From assembly GCF_001426745.1 (NCBI RefSeq), contig NZ_LMFI01000016.1, positions 204,176 to 268,175 on the forward strand: DNA of 64,000 bases, written 5' to 3'. Numbering within the stretch: position 1 is the stretch's first letter; every line of letters starts with the position of its first letter. The position numbers were made by a program, and so were the translations under genes. This document shows, in pieces, positions 8,255-16,091 of the stretch. The notes under the pieces were generated by a model. The model had not been told where the DNA came from. It was given only the letters and a program-made list of their open reading frames with translations, and did not search any database. This DNA comes from Nocardioides sp. Root140. GTDB taxonomy: Bacteria; Actinomycetota; Actinomycetes; Propionibacteriales; Nocardioidaceae.

Positions 8255-11146
8255 CTACCGGGGGAAGAGCAGGTCGACGGCCCGGGCGGCCGAGCGACCG
8301 TCCTGCCAGGCGTTGTACGTCGCGTTGAACTCGTCGATCGCCCACGCCCACTCGGCGGTCAGCGCCGGCACGTCGCGGACCAGGTCGATCACCTGCTCCG
8401 TGGTGTCGACCAGCGGCCCGGGTGCCGAGTTGGTGAACGGGAACAGGAAGCCCCGCTTCTCGTCGGCGTAGTCGACGAGGTCGGGCACCAGGAACACCAT
8501 CGGCTTGCCGGTGAGCGCCATGTCGAAGCGCAGCGAGGAGTAGTCGAGCACGGCCACGTCGGCGGCCAGGATCAGGTCGTTGATCTCGGGGTACGCCGAC
8601 ACGTCGAGCACCCGCGCGCCCGACCCGGGCGGGTGGTGGAACCGGTGGCCGCGCAGCAGCACCACGTGGTCGGGGCCGAGCCGCTCGGCCATCCGCGCCA
8701 CGTCGAGGTGCTGATGCATCGGCGCGGCCCGGTAGTTGGTGGCCAGGTCGTCGCGCCAGGTGGGGGCGTAGAGGATCGCGCTCTGGCCGGGCGCGATGCC
8801 CAGACGGTCACGCGCCAGCTCGCGCAGTGACTCGGCCGCCGGGCCCACGAGTACGTCGTCGCGCGGGTAGCCCTGGTTCAGGTAGGTGCCGTCGAAGCCG
8901 TACTGCTCGCGGTAGTGGAGCTCCATCTCGGGGCTCGGCACGCACGCCACCGTCCACTGCCGGGCGGTGTTGTCGAGCTGGGACTCCAGGCGCAGCGGCG
9001 AGAAGTTCTTCGCCCGCCACAGGCCGGTGCCCATCGCCTTGGAGGGGTAGCCGTGGAACGTCTGCACCAGTCGCTGGCCGGGCCTCGTGCGGAAGAAGCG
9101 GTTCATCTCGATGTTCGTCACGACGGTTCCCGCGCGGGCCAGCACGTCGTACCACCCGCGGCTGCGGATCAGCACCGGCCGGCTGCCCACGGGCGCCGGG
9201 ACGCTGTGGTCGGCCACGCCCCACACGGCCCGCAGCTCCGGGCGGTGCTGGCGCATCTCGTCGAAGATCGCCCGCGGGCTGTCGGTGGTCCCGGAGCCGG
9301 CGTAGCTGTGGAACACGACGAGGTTCGGGTCGAGGGGTGCGGTCGTCGCGGCGTACGTCGCCCGGAGGCGGGCCTGCGCCCAGGGGCCGAGCTCGTCCTC
9401 GCGCAACGGCGCGGCCAGGTCGACCAGGATCTGGTCGCGAAGGCCCCGCACCAGGCGGATCCGGTGGCTGCGGGTGAGGCGCTCGCGAGGAGTCTGGTCG
9501 GCAAGGTCGCGCGGGATCGGCAGGTCGCCGTGGGCGCTGGCCGAGGCCCAGGCGAAGTGCCAGGTGCCACTGGGGAGGGGTCGCGCGGACAGCTCCCACG
9601 GCTGGTGGCGCAGCGGCACCACGGCGGTGAAGTCGCGACCGTTGGTGGTCACCCGGGCAGGCACCCGCCAGTCACCGTTGCGGAGCTCGAGGGTGAAGTC
9701 GGCCGGGGTGGTGCCGTGCAGCACGATCGACTCCCCCAGCTCGACGGCCGAGACGACCGGCGCCGAGGTCGGTTCGGGGCGCGGCTCCGGCTTGACCCCG
9801 CGGTGGATGCGGAAGCCGTGGCGACTGTCGAAGGACGCGCGCCCGGACAGGCCGACGTCGGGCAGCCCGGCAGAGCCGCGGGCGTCGCGATCCGTGGCCC
9901 GTCCCCAGAGGGTCACACCGCCCACGGAGAGGCCGATCTCGAGCGTCCACGGGCCGTCCAGCGTGAGCCAGTTCGGGTCGACGGCGATCTCGAGGCCGGC
10001 GGCGTCGTGGTTCTGGTAGGCCTGACGGAAGTGCCGGGTGGCGGCGCGGTCGGGGCGGCTCTCGGGGGTCAGTGCCACGCGTGCACCGGTGCGGGCGTGG
10101 GCCATGCGCGCCCGGAACTGCGGCGGGTGCGCGGCGAAGTCGATCCAGCGACAGGCCGCGAAGACCGTGAGCCGCACGAGGTGGCCGTCGCGGCGCACCC
10201 GGCGCAGCGATACCTCCAGCCGGGGGCGGATCTCGAACACGTCGTCGGGGACGTCGACCCCCGGCACCGGCAACACCGCCAGCAGCCGCTCGCCGTCCAG
10301 CCGGGTCGGGAACTGGCCCTCGTCGAACCAGCGGTCCGCGGTGAACCTGCTCATCGCGGCGGCGTGACCGTGGGCCACCAGCCACAGGCGGAGCCGGGTC
10401 TCGACAGGAACGTCGAGGTGCCGGGCGCGGGGCAGGGTGTCGAGGGCGGTCGAGACCGCCTGGGCGAAGGCGGTCGTCTCGCCCGCGGTGGCGTGCTCGA
10501 GGTCGTCGAGGAACGAGCCGGCGTCATGGCACAGCACCCGGACCAGTACGTCGGGGTTGGTCAGCCCGGCCAGCATCCACGCGAACTCGCCGATCTCCGC
10601 GCAGGCGGCCGGCACGGTGCCGAACGGTGTGGACCACGTGCTGTCCGTGTCGCGCGTCGTGCGGTCGGCCAGCTCGCGTGCCGGGGCCGCGTCGAGGGCG
10701 GCCTGCCCGAACCGGCCGTGCGCCTCGAGGAACTCCGGTGCCGACTTCGCGCGCCACAGGCGGGCGCCGAGGGTGGCCCCGCGCCCGGAGAGGGTGTCCT
10801 CGGCGGCGGCCAGGTCGCCCACGAGCGTGGCCAGCGCCCAAGGCTCCAAGGCCTCATTTGCCTCGAGGTAGAGGAGCGTGTCACTGGAGGCGGAGGTGGT
10901 GCCGGCATTGCGCGCCGCGTTCGCGGTCTCGTTGGGGAGCAGCACCCGCACGCCCTCGATGCCGCGCAGGTCGGTGGGACCGACGCCGCCCCAGGGGCAG
11001 AGCAGGATCTCGGACGGCGGCTCGTCCTGGCCGGCCAACGACTCCAGGCACACGCCGAGGTGTCGCACCTGCCGCGGCCCGACCGTCACGACGACGGCCA
11101 CCGACGTACGACGGCGGCGCACCGCACGGCGTACCCGATCCAGCAC
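8255..11146 (-). CDS. Large bifunctional glycosyl/polyol-phosphate transferase (TagF/TarL-like C-terminus)
   Basis: About 963 aa. GTG at 11146 is preferred because GGGAGG precedes it; another GTG at 11158 overlaps that Shine-Dalgarno. The N-terminal ~200 residues resemble a GT-A glycosyltransferase domain but lack a clean DXD, and the middle is beta-rich. The C-terminal ~400 residues match CDP-glycerol/CDP-ribitol glycerophosphotransferases: QTFHGYPSKAMG, NQGYPRDDVL, ILYAPTWRDD, and a late DYSSLRFDMALTGKP block. It likely polymerises or primes poly-ribitol/glycerol phosphate using the CDP-ribitol made by the convergent gene. It acts at the cytoplasmic membrane face. Confidence 0.88.
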   Translation of the reverse strand: MLDRVRRAVRRRRTSVAVVVTVGPRQVRHLGVCLESLAGQDEPPSEILLCPWGGVGPTDLRGIEGVRVLLPNETANAARNAGTTSASSDTLLYLEANEALEPWALATLVGDLAAAEDTLSGRGATLGARLWRAKSAPEFLEAHGRFGQAALDAAPARELADRTTRDTDSTWSTPFGTVPAACAEIGEFAWMLAGLTNPDVLVRVLCHDAGSFLDDLEHATAGETTAFAQAVSTALDTLPRARHLDVPVETRLRLWLVAHGHAAAMSRFTADRWFDEGQFPTRLDGERLLAVLPVPGVDVPDDVFEIRPRLEVSLRRVRRDGHLVRLTVFAACRWIDFAAHPPQFRARMAHARTGARVALTPESRPDRAATRHFRQAYQNHDAAGLEIAVDPNWLTLDGPWTLEIGLSVGGVTLWGRATDRDARGSAGLPDVGLSGRASFDSRHGFRIHRGVKPEPRPEPTSAPVVSAVELGESIVLHGTTPADFTLELRNGDWRVPARVTTNGRDFTAVVPLRHQPWELSARPLPSGTWHFAWASASAHGDLPIPRDLADQTPRERLTRSHRIRLVRGLRDQILVDLAAPLREDELGPWAQARLRATYAATTAPLDPNLVVFHSYAGSGTTDSPRAIFDEMRQHRPELRAVWGVADHSVPAPVGSRPVLIRSRGWYDVLARAGTVVTNIEMNRFFRTRPGQRLVQTFHGYPSKAMGTGLWRAKNFSPLRLESQLDNTARQWTVACVPSPEMELHYREQYGFDGTYLNQGYPRDDVLVGPAAESLRELARDRLGIAPGQSAILYAPTWRDDLATNYRAAPMHQHLDVARMAERLGPDHVVLLRGHRFHHPPGSGARVLDVSAYPEINDLILAADVAVLDYSSLRFDMALTGKPMVFLVPDLVDYADEKRGFLFPFTNSAPGPLVDTTEQVIDLVRDVPALTAEWAWAIDEFNATYNAWQDGRSAARAVDLLFPR

Positions 11147-11215
11147 GTGTCCTCCCACTCCCAGCCGACCCGTCGGCAGTTCCTGACGAGCCGTGATTTG
11201 CTGCCGAGCCTAGTG

Positions 11216-11250
11216 GAGGTCGGGTGCTTCAGCCGGGAGCGTCCGACCTC
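11216..11250 (-). terminator. Hairpin after the osmoprotectant-binding protein gene
   Basis: GAGGTCGG at 11216-11223 pairs with CCGACCTC at 11243-11250 around a 19-nt loop, just past the stop of the minus-strand binding-protein gene. There is no U-tract, so termination is only probable. Confidence 0.45.
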
Positions 11251-11265
11251 GAGGACCGGGGTGTG

Positions 11266-12243
11266 TCAGAGCAGGTCGTGGTCCTCCAGGTAGTCCTTGG
11301 CCACGTCGGAGGCCTTCTCGCGCTCCGCGGTCACCCGGCCGTTGAGCTCGACCAGGTCGTCGGTGGTCAGGATCGCCATCAACGGGTTGAGCACGTCGGC
11401 GACGTCGGGGTGGGCCTTCAGGAACTTCGTGCTCACCGCGGGCACGAGGTTCTGCACCGGCTGGACCGCCTTGTCGTCCTCGAGCAGGACCATGCCGCGG
11501 GCCTCGAGGGTGCCGTCGGTGGTGCTGGTCAGGCCGAGCTGCGACTCGTCGTCCTCGACCGACTTGAAGGTCTGTGCGCTGGCGAAGCCGAGCGGCAGGA
11601 TGTCGTCGATCTTGATGCCGTAGACCTCCTCGAGGCCCTTGCCGCAGTCGAGGCGCTCCGCGCAGTCGGGGTGCGCCGCCAGGGTGACGGTCTTGCCCTC
11701 GAGGTCGGAGAGCTTGCTGACCGAGTTCTCCTCGGCGTACTCCTCGGTGACGAAGAACGCGTTGGTGTCAGCGGCCTCGGCGGGGTCGAGGAGCGTGACG
11801 CCCTTCTTCTTCAGCACCCCGGCACCGGCGGCGAGCGTCGCCTCGAGGTCACCGGTGCTCAGCGGCTTGGCGTCCGCGCCGTTCTGCGTCGTGTTGAGGA
11901 ACTCGATGGTGCCGCCGACGTACTCGGGCGCCACGTCGATGTCGTCGGGGAACTGGTTCATGTAGATGTCGCGGCTGGTGACCAGCTTGGTCTCGACGTC
12001 GTAGCCGGCCCTGTCGAGCAGCAGTTCGTACATGCTGGCCATCAGCGCGGCCTCGTCGAACGACTGGCCGGACAGTCGCAGCTCGCCCTTGTCCGTGTCG
12101 GTGTCCGTGCTGGCGGTGTTGCTCGACGTCGCCTTGTCGTCGCCCTTGGTGTCGTCGTCCGAGAGGTCATCGCCCGCGCAGGCCGACGCCCCCATCAACG
12201 ACGTCGCCATCAGTGCCGCCACCATCATCTGTCGTACCCGCAT
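11266..12243 (-). CDS. Osmoprotectant/glycine betaine-binding lipoprotein (OpuC/ProX family)
   Basis: 325 aa from ATG 12243 (AGAAGGTGG upstream). The N-terminus MRVRQMMVAALMATSLMGASAC is a lipoprotein signal with the lipid-modified Cys near residue 22, followed by an Asp/Thr/Ser-rich spacer. The body is an OpuAC-type substrate-binding domain (DVAPEYVGGTIEFLN, ADTNAFFVTEEYA, QLGLTSTTDGTLEARGMVLL). It captures a quaternary amine outside the membrane for the two permeases upstream. The first ~77 nt overlap the 3' end of the preceding permease gene. Confidence 0.9.
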   Translation of the reverse strand: MRVRQMMVAALMATSLMGASACAGDDLSDDDTKGDDKATSSNTASTDTDTDKGELRLSGQSFDEAALMASMYELLLDRAGYDVETKLVTSRDIYMNQFPDDIDVAPEYVGGTIEFLNTTQNGADAKPLSTGDLEATLAAGAGVLKKKGVTLLDPAEAADTNAFFVTEEYAEENSVSKLSDLEGKTVTLAAHPDCAERLDCGKGLEEVYGIKIDDILPLGFASAQTFKSVEDDESQLGLTSTTDGTLEARGMVLLEDDKAVQPVQNLVPAVSTKFLKAHPDVADVLNPLMAILTTDDLVELNGRVTAEREKASDVAKDYLEDHDLL

Positions 12244-12970
12244 GGTTGCCACCTTCTGTGTCCCGTGGTCGAGTGCCACGCGTGTCCGGTCGTGCCGTCT
12301 GGAGGGAACGCTGCACCATCGCGGCGGAGACTTCAAGGAGCAGGGCCACGGCGGCGACGACAACCGCTGCGCCGATGCCCTGCGCGTAGTCGTGCTTGTA
12401 GAAACCGGCCGTGATCAGGTTGCCGAGCCCCGGGCCGTCGACCAGCGCGGCGATGGTGGCCGTGGCCCACACCTGCACCAGCGCCAGGCGGACTCCGGCG
12501 GCCACCAGGGGCATGGCCAGCGGGAGTTCGACGCGGACGAACCGTTGCCATCCGCTCATGCCCATGCCGTCGGCGGCCTCGCGTACGTCGCGGGGCACCT
12601 CGTCGACGCCCACGTAGGCGTTGGTGATGATCGGTGGCAGTGCGAAGAGGGCCAGGGCGATCAGGGTGGCCAGTCCGGCGCGGCCGTAGGGACCGAGGTG
12701 CTCGGTGCCGACCGGCTCCCACATCACCAGCAGGGCGAGCACGGCGAACGTCGGCACCGCCCGGCCCACGCCGGCCACGTTGATCGCCACGAAGCCGCCC
12801 CGGCCGAGGTGCCCGAGCCACAACGCGATCGGCAGGCCGATCGCCAGCGCCACTCCGAGGGCCGTGAAGGTCAGCAGCAGCTGCTGGAGCAGCAGGTGCC
12901 AGATGCCGTCGTCGCCAAGCCAGTTGGCGCCGTCGCCCAACCAGGCCGCGGTGTCGCGGAGGAGCCTCAT
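12167..12970 (-). CDS. Osmoprotectant ABC transporter permease (OpuCB/CD-like), second copy
   Basis: 267 aa with about five to six membrane helices and the BPD permease EAA-like loop (EAADGMGMSGWQRFVRVELP). The ATG at 12970 overlaps the stop of micro-ORF 3 (ATGA). The C-terminal ~35 residues (TEGGNHAGTTDDGGGTDGD..) are unlike any permease tail and arise because the frame runs 77 nt into the next gene before finding a stop. This may be a recently lost stop or harmless read-on. It pairs with the permease at 13180-13881. Confidence 0.9.
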   Translation of the reverse strand: MRLLRDTAAWLGDGANWLGDDGIWHLLLQQLLLTFTALGVALAIGLPIALWLGHLGRGGFVAINVAGVGRAVPTFAVLALLVMWEPVGTEHLGPYGRAGLATLIALALFALPPIITNAYVGVDEVPRDVREAADGMGMSGWQRFVRVELPLAMPLVAAGVRLALVQVWATATIAALVDGPGLGNLITAGFYKHDYAQGIGAAVVVAAVALLLEVSAAMVQRSLQTARPDTRGTRPRDTEGGNHAGTTDDGGGTDGDVVDGGVGLRGR

Positions 12971-13041
12971 GCGGGGTCCCCGGCGAGTTGTTCGGCGGAG
13001 GAGCGCAGCGGAGGAGTCGAAGAACTCGTTGGGGTGCTCAT
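12967..13041 (-). CDS. Micro-ORF 3 of the ATGA-coupled chain
   Basis: Third tandem copy, peptide identical to micro-ORF 1. Its TGA overlaps the ATG of the second permease gene at 12967-12970, completing an unbroken permease / three micro-ORFs / permease chain of start-stop overlaps. Confidence 0.5.
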   Translation of the reverse strand: MSTPTSSSTPPLRSSAEQLAGDPA

Positions 13042-13180
13042 GCGGGGTCCCCGGCGAGTTGTTCGGCGGAGGAGCGCAGCGGAGGAGTCGAAGAACTCGT
13101 TGGGGTGTTCATGCGGGGTCCCCGGCGAGTTGTTCGGCGGAGGAGCGCAGCGGAGGAGTCGAAGAACTCGTTGGGGTGCT
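12968..13180 (-). repeat. Three tandem copies of a 71-bp unit
   Basis: Copies begin at 12968, 13039 and 13110 and differ by a single base (ctcat versus ttcat at the 13110 junction). Each unit contains an imperfect inverted repeat (CGAGTTGTTCG near one end, TCGAAGAACTCG near the other) and the short palindrome GGGGACCCC. The length of 71 is 75 minus 4, exactly the spacing needed for successive 25-codon ORFs, stop included, with ATGA overlaps. Confidence 0.95.
13038..13112 (-). CDS. Micro-ORF 2 of the ATGA-coupled chain
   Basis: Second tandem copy, same 24-residue peptide except Asn instead of Ser at position 2 (MNTPTSSS). It starts within the ATGA that ends micro-ORF 1 and ends in the ATGA that starts micro-ORF 3. 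Confidence 0.5.
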   Translation of the reverse strand: MNTPTSSSTPPLRSSAEQLAGDPA

Positions 13181-13183
13181 CAT
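13109..13183 (-). CDS. Micro-ORF 1 of the ATGA-coupled chain
   Basis: 24 codons plus stop, beginning MSTPTSSSTPPLRSSAEQ and ending AGDPA. The ATG overlaps the TGA of the upstream permease gene (ATGA at 13180-13183). GGGGA lies about 8 nt before the following ATG, so each unit carries a possible ribosome-binding site for the next. It may act as a translational relay rather than make a functional peptide; no homologue is recognised. Confidence 0.5.
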   Translation of the reverse strand: MSTPTSSSTPPLRSSAEQLAGDPA

Positions 13184-13881
13184 GCGCGCACCCCCCTGGT
13201 CCACGGCGTGGCCAGGCGCTGCACCAGCATCAGCGCGACGTCGAGCACCAGCGCGATGGCCACGCAGATCAGGCTCGCGGCCAGGACCTGGGCTCGGAAG
13301 TCGTTGGGTACGCCGACGAAGAGCAGGTTGCCGAGTCCGCCGTACGACACCAGGGCACCGACCGTGGTCAGCGCGACGGTGGAGACGGTCGCGATGCGCA
13401 GGCCGGCCATGATCACCGGCAGCGCCAGCGGCAGCTCGATGCGCCACAGCAGCCTGGCCCGCGAGTAGCCGAGCCCGGTCGCGGACTCGATCACCTCGTC
13501 GGGCACCGCCCGCAGCCCCTCGACCATGTTGCGCACCAGGATGGTCAGCGAGTAGAGCGCCAGGCCGAGGACCACGGTGGTGCGGGTCAGTCCGGTGAAC
13601 GGCACGAGCAGCGGGAACAGCGCCAGCGACGGCAGTGTGTAGATGCCCGTGCAGATGCCGAGGATCGCGGCCTCGAGCTTCGGGAAGCGGCGGGCCAGCA
13701 GGGCCAGCGGCAACGCCATCGCCAGTCCGAGCAGTACGGCGAGCGCCGTGATGGTGAGGTGCTGGACGGTGGCGTCGATCAGCTCCTGCTTGCGATCGAC
13801 GTAGTAGTCGCCGCAGAACCATTCGTTCACGAACAGGCTGTAGCAACTCGGCTCGTCGGACGCGCCTGTCGATAGGGTCAC
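13180..13881 (-). CDS. Osmoprotectant ABC transporter permease, first copy
   Basis: 233 aa with about five to six membrane helices. An external-type N-terminus (SCYSLFVNEWFCGDYYVDRK) contains two Cys, as in actinobacterial OpuC permeases. The cytoplasmic loop IESATGLGYSRARLLWRIELP is the ATPase-coupling motif. The GTG at 13881 has no good Shine-Dalgarno and lies only 3 nt from the start of the divergent ATPase gene. Its promoter must therefore lie inside that gene, or the mRNA is leaderless. Confidence 0.9.
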   Translation of the reverse strand: MTLSTGASDEPSCYSLFVNEWFCGDYYVDRKQELIDATVQHLTITALAVLLGLAMALPLALLARRFPKLEAAILGICTGIYTLPSLALFPLLVPFTGLTRTTVVLGLALYSLTILVRNMVEGLRAVPDEVIESATGLGYSRARLLWRIELPLALPVIMAGLRIATVSTVALTTVGALVSYGGLGNLLFVGVPNDFRAQVLAASLICVAIALVLDVALMLVQRLATPWTRGVRA

Positions 13882-13884
13882 CCC

Positions 13885-14871
13885 ATGGACGGTATCGAAG
13901 ATCCGATGATCCGGCTGTCAGGCGTCAGCAAGACGTACGCCGACGGCACGACCGCCGTCCATGAGCTCGACCTCGAGGTGAGGCGCGGCGAGATGGTGAC
14001 GCTCGTCGGCCCGTCCGGCTGCGGCAAGTCGACCACCCTGAAGATGATCAACCGGCTGATCGAGCCCACCACCGGATCGATCTTCATCGACGGCGCCGAC
14101 GTGACCGACGCCGACCCGGTCAAGCTCCGCCGCGGGATCGGCTACGTGATCCAGCAGGTCGGCCTGTTCCCGCACCAGAAGATCCTGACCAACGTGATGA
14201 CCGTGCCGCTGCTCTACGGCGAGTCGAAGTCCGTGGCCCGACGCCGCGCCCTCGAGCTGATGGAGCTGGTCGGCCTCGAGCCCGACCAGCACGCCGACCG
14301 CTACCCGCACCAGCTCTCGGGTGGACAGCGTCAACGCGTCGGCGTGGCCCGGGCCCTGGCCGCGAACCCGCCGGTGCTGCTGATGGACGAGCCCTTCGGC
14401 GCGGTCGACCCCGTCGTGCGTGGCCGGCTTCAGGAGGAGTTCCGGCGGCTCCAACGCGACCTGGGCAAGACGGTCGTCCTCGTCACCCACGACATCGACG
14501 AAGCCGTGCGCATGGGAGACCGGGTCGCGGTCTTCGCCGAGGGCGGCCGCCTCGCGCAGTACGACGTACCGGCGGTGGTGCTCGGCTCGCCGGCCGACGA
14601 CTTCGTGGCGTCGTTCGTGGGCGCGGCGCGCGGCCTGCGGCGGTTGGCGGTCACGCCGATCGACCCGGCCCACCTCGAGCCCCTGGACGGCGTCCGCGCC
14701 GGAGAGCTGGGCGCGGCCATCGACGTCGGCGCAACCCTCGAGGACGCACTGGCCCTGATGATGCGCGAGGACAAGCCGATGGTCGGCGTACGCCGCGGTG
14801 CGCAGTTCGTCGGGGTGCTGACCCCGAACGGCATCCACAAGGCCCTGCGCGCCTCCGTCAACGACGCCTGA
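13885..14871 (+). CDS. Osmoprotectant ABC transporter ATP-binding protein (OpuCA-like)
   Basis: 328 aa from ATG 13885, or 321 aa from ATG 13906 (MIRLSGVSKTY), which fits the family start better. It has Walker A GPSGCGKSTT, Q-loop VIQQVGLFPHQ, signature LSGGQRQR, Walker B LLMDEPFGAVDP and a switch His in VLVTHDIDEA. The C-terminal ~90 residues look like a single, partial CBS-like module. It drives import through the two divergently encoded permeases. The gene ends before a pair of strong hairpins. Confidence 0.92.
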   Translation: MDGIEDPMIRLSGVSKTYADGTTAVHELDLEVRRGEMVTLVGPSGCGKSTTLKMINRLIEPTTGSIFIDGADVTDADPVKLRRGIGYVIQQVGLFPHQKILTNVMTVPLLYGESKSVARRRALELMELVGLEPDQHADRYPHQLSGGQRQRVGVARALAANPPVLLMDEPFGAVDPVVRGRLQEEFRRLQRDLGKTVVLVTHDIDEAVRMGDRVAVFAEGGRLAQYDVPAVVLGSPADDFVASFVGAARGLRRLAVTPIDPAHLEPLDGVRAGELGAAIDVGATLEDALALMMREDKPMVGVRRGAQFVGVLTPNGIHKALRASVNDA

Positions 14872-14903
14872 CCCGCCCCTCCCCCGTGCAACGCTCCGTC
14901 CAT

Positions 14904-14972
14904 GTCACTTCGCACCCGACCGGCAGGGTGCGAAGTGACGACAACCCCGCACAAGTCGTGCGGGGTTGTCGT
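14904..14972. terminator. Two adjacent strong hairpins between convergent genes
   Basis: Hairpin 1 is GTCACTTCGCACCC at 14904-14917 paired with its exact complement at 14926-14939 (8-nt loop). Hairpin 2 is ACGACAACCCCGCAC at 14938-14952 paired with its exact complement at 14958-14972 (5-nt loop). They are perfect 14- and 15-bp stems lying between the ATPase gene and the convergent coiled-coil gene, and probably work in both directions. Confidence 0.8.
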
Positions 14973-14996
14973 GTCGTACGGCGACCAGAGGTGCGG

Positions 14997-15584
14997 TCAG
15001 GCGTGCTTGCGCACCGGCATCGCGGCGGCGTCTTCCCAGGCAGCGAGCTCGACCTTGAGGTCGGTGACCTGCTGCTCGAGCTCGGCGGCCAGCACGATCG
15101 CCTCGGCGGCGCGCGTCTCGGAGTCCTCGAGGCGACCGGACTCTGCGGTGAGGCGGGCCTCGGCCTGGTCGGCGCGACGCGACTCGTTGCCGAGCTTGAG
15201 CGTGGTCTCGGCGACCTTGCGCTGGGCCAGCGAGAGCTCACCCTCGAGCTCGTGGATGAGCTTCTGGCGAGCGGCGATCCGCTCGGTCATGGTGTCGGCG
15301 AACTTCTGGCTCTCGCGGGTGCGCTCGTCGGTCAGCACCGAGTAGGCCTTGGCCTGCTCGGCACGGTCACGGGCGGCGTCCTTGCGGGACTGCATGAGCT
15401 CGGAGTGGGTGATCTTGGTGGCGGCGGCCCCGAGGAGGACGGCCAGCACAGCAGAGACGGCGACGAGAAGGGACGATCCGCCGACCAACGCGCCGAGGAC
15501 GACGAGGGAGGCGATCATGATGAGGGCAACTGCGACCGTGATGCGGGTGCTCCGCTGACGGCGTCGGGCGTTGGGGGAAGCCAT
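14997..15584 (-). CDS. Membrane-anchored coiled-coil protein, function unknown
   Basis: 195 aa. A basic start (MASPNARRRQRSTR) is followed by two membrane segments (~residues 15-55). A long charged coiled coil follows (~60-180: many E/R/A heptads, QKLIHELEGELSLAQRKVAE), ending in PVRKHA. The helix probably projects into the cytoplasm or cell wall zone. Proteins of this shape occur next to the fol operon in related actinobacteria, but no function is assigned. It is the last gene of the leftward folate operon, 9 nt after DUF3180. Confidence 0.7.
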   Translation of the reverse strand: MASPNARRRQRSTRITVAVALIMIASLVVLGALVGGSSLLVAVSAVLAVLLGAAATKITHSELMQSRKDAARDRAEQAKAYSVLTDERTRESQKFADTMTERIAARQKLIHELEGELSLAQRKVAETTLKLGNESRRADQAEARLTAESGRLEDSETRAAEAIVLAAELEQQVTDLKVELAAWEDAAAMPVRKHA

Positions 15585-15593
15585 GCATCCAGA

Positions 15594-16091
15594 CTAGGCG
15601 CCGTCGCCGCCGTCCCGGACCCGACACGCACGCTCGAGCAGTAGTGCTGCACCACACATGAGTCCGCCGCCCACCGCCGCGATGCCGGAGCGCAGGCTTC
15701 GCTGGTCGGCGAGCTCGGCCGGCAGGCCCAACCAGGCCACGGCGTAGCCGGCGTAGCCGCCCGCGGCCAGGGCCCCGACCAGGGCACAGGCCTTGGCCAG
15801 CACCAGCCGGTTCACGGCCCGATGCGGCTCGAGGAACTGGCGCCGCGCGATCGTGCGGTGCGTGGCCCACGCGGTCGCGCCCAGCATCGCGGCGACCAGG
15901 AACAGCGCCAGCACCTGGATCCAGGTCACCACCGGCGAGGAGTCGGCGTACCGCTGGGTGAGTGGGCGGATCGCCCAACCGACGACGAGGCCGACCGTCA
16001 GGCACGCCGCCAGTGCACCGGCGGCCGTGGGCACGACGCGGGGCTCCTCGGGCGGACGCTCGTCCCCCGACCCCGCGTCGGGAGGGGTCAC
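15594..16091 (-). CDS. DUF3180 membrane protein
   Basis: 165 aa from the GTG that overlaps the folK stop (GTGA, 16088-16091). Four predicted membrane segments: AAGALAACLTVGLVVGW, WIQVLALFLVAAMLGA, LAKACALVGALAAGGYAGY and a C-terminal GIAAVGGGLMCGAALLL. DUF3180 genes characteristically follow folK in actinobacteria. The role is unknown; position suggests translation coupling to folate synthesis. Confidence 0.8.
   Translation of the reverse strand: MTPPDAGSGDERPPEEPRVVPTAAGALAACLTVGLVVGWAIRPLTQRYADSSPVVTWIQVLALFLVAAMLGATAWATHRTIARRQFLEPHRAVNRLVLAKACALVGALAAGGYAGYAVAWLGLPAELADQRSLRSGIAAVGGGLMCGAALLLERACRVRDGGDGA

Noticed and set aside
12968..13180. CRISPR array
   Set aside because: The repeats are directly adjacent with no spacers and are coding-phase units.
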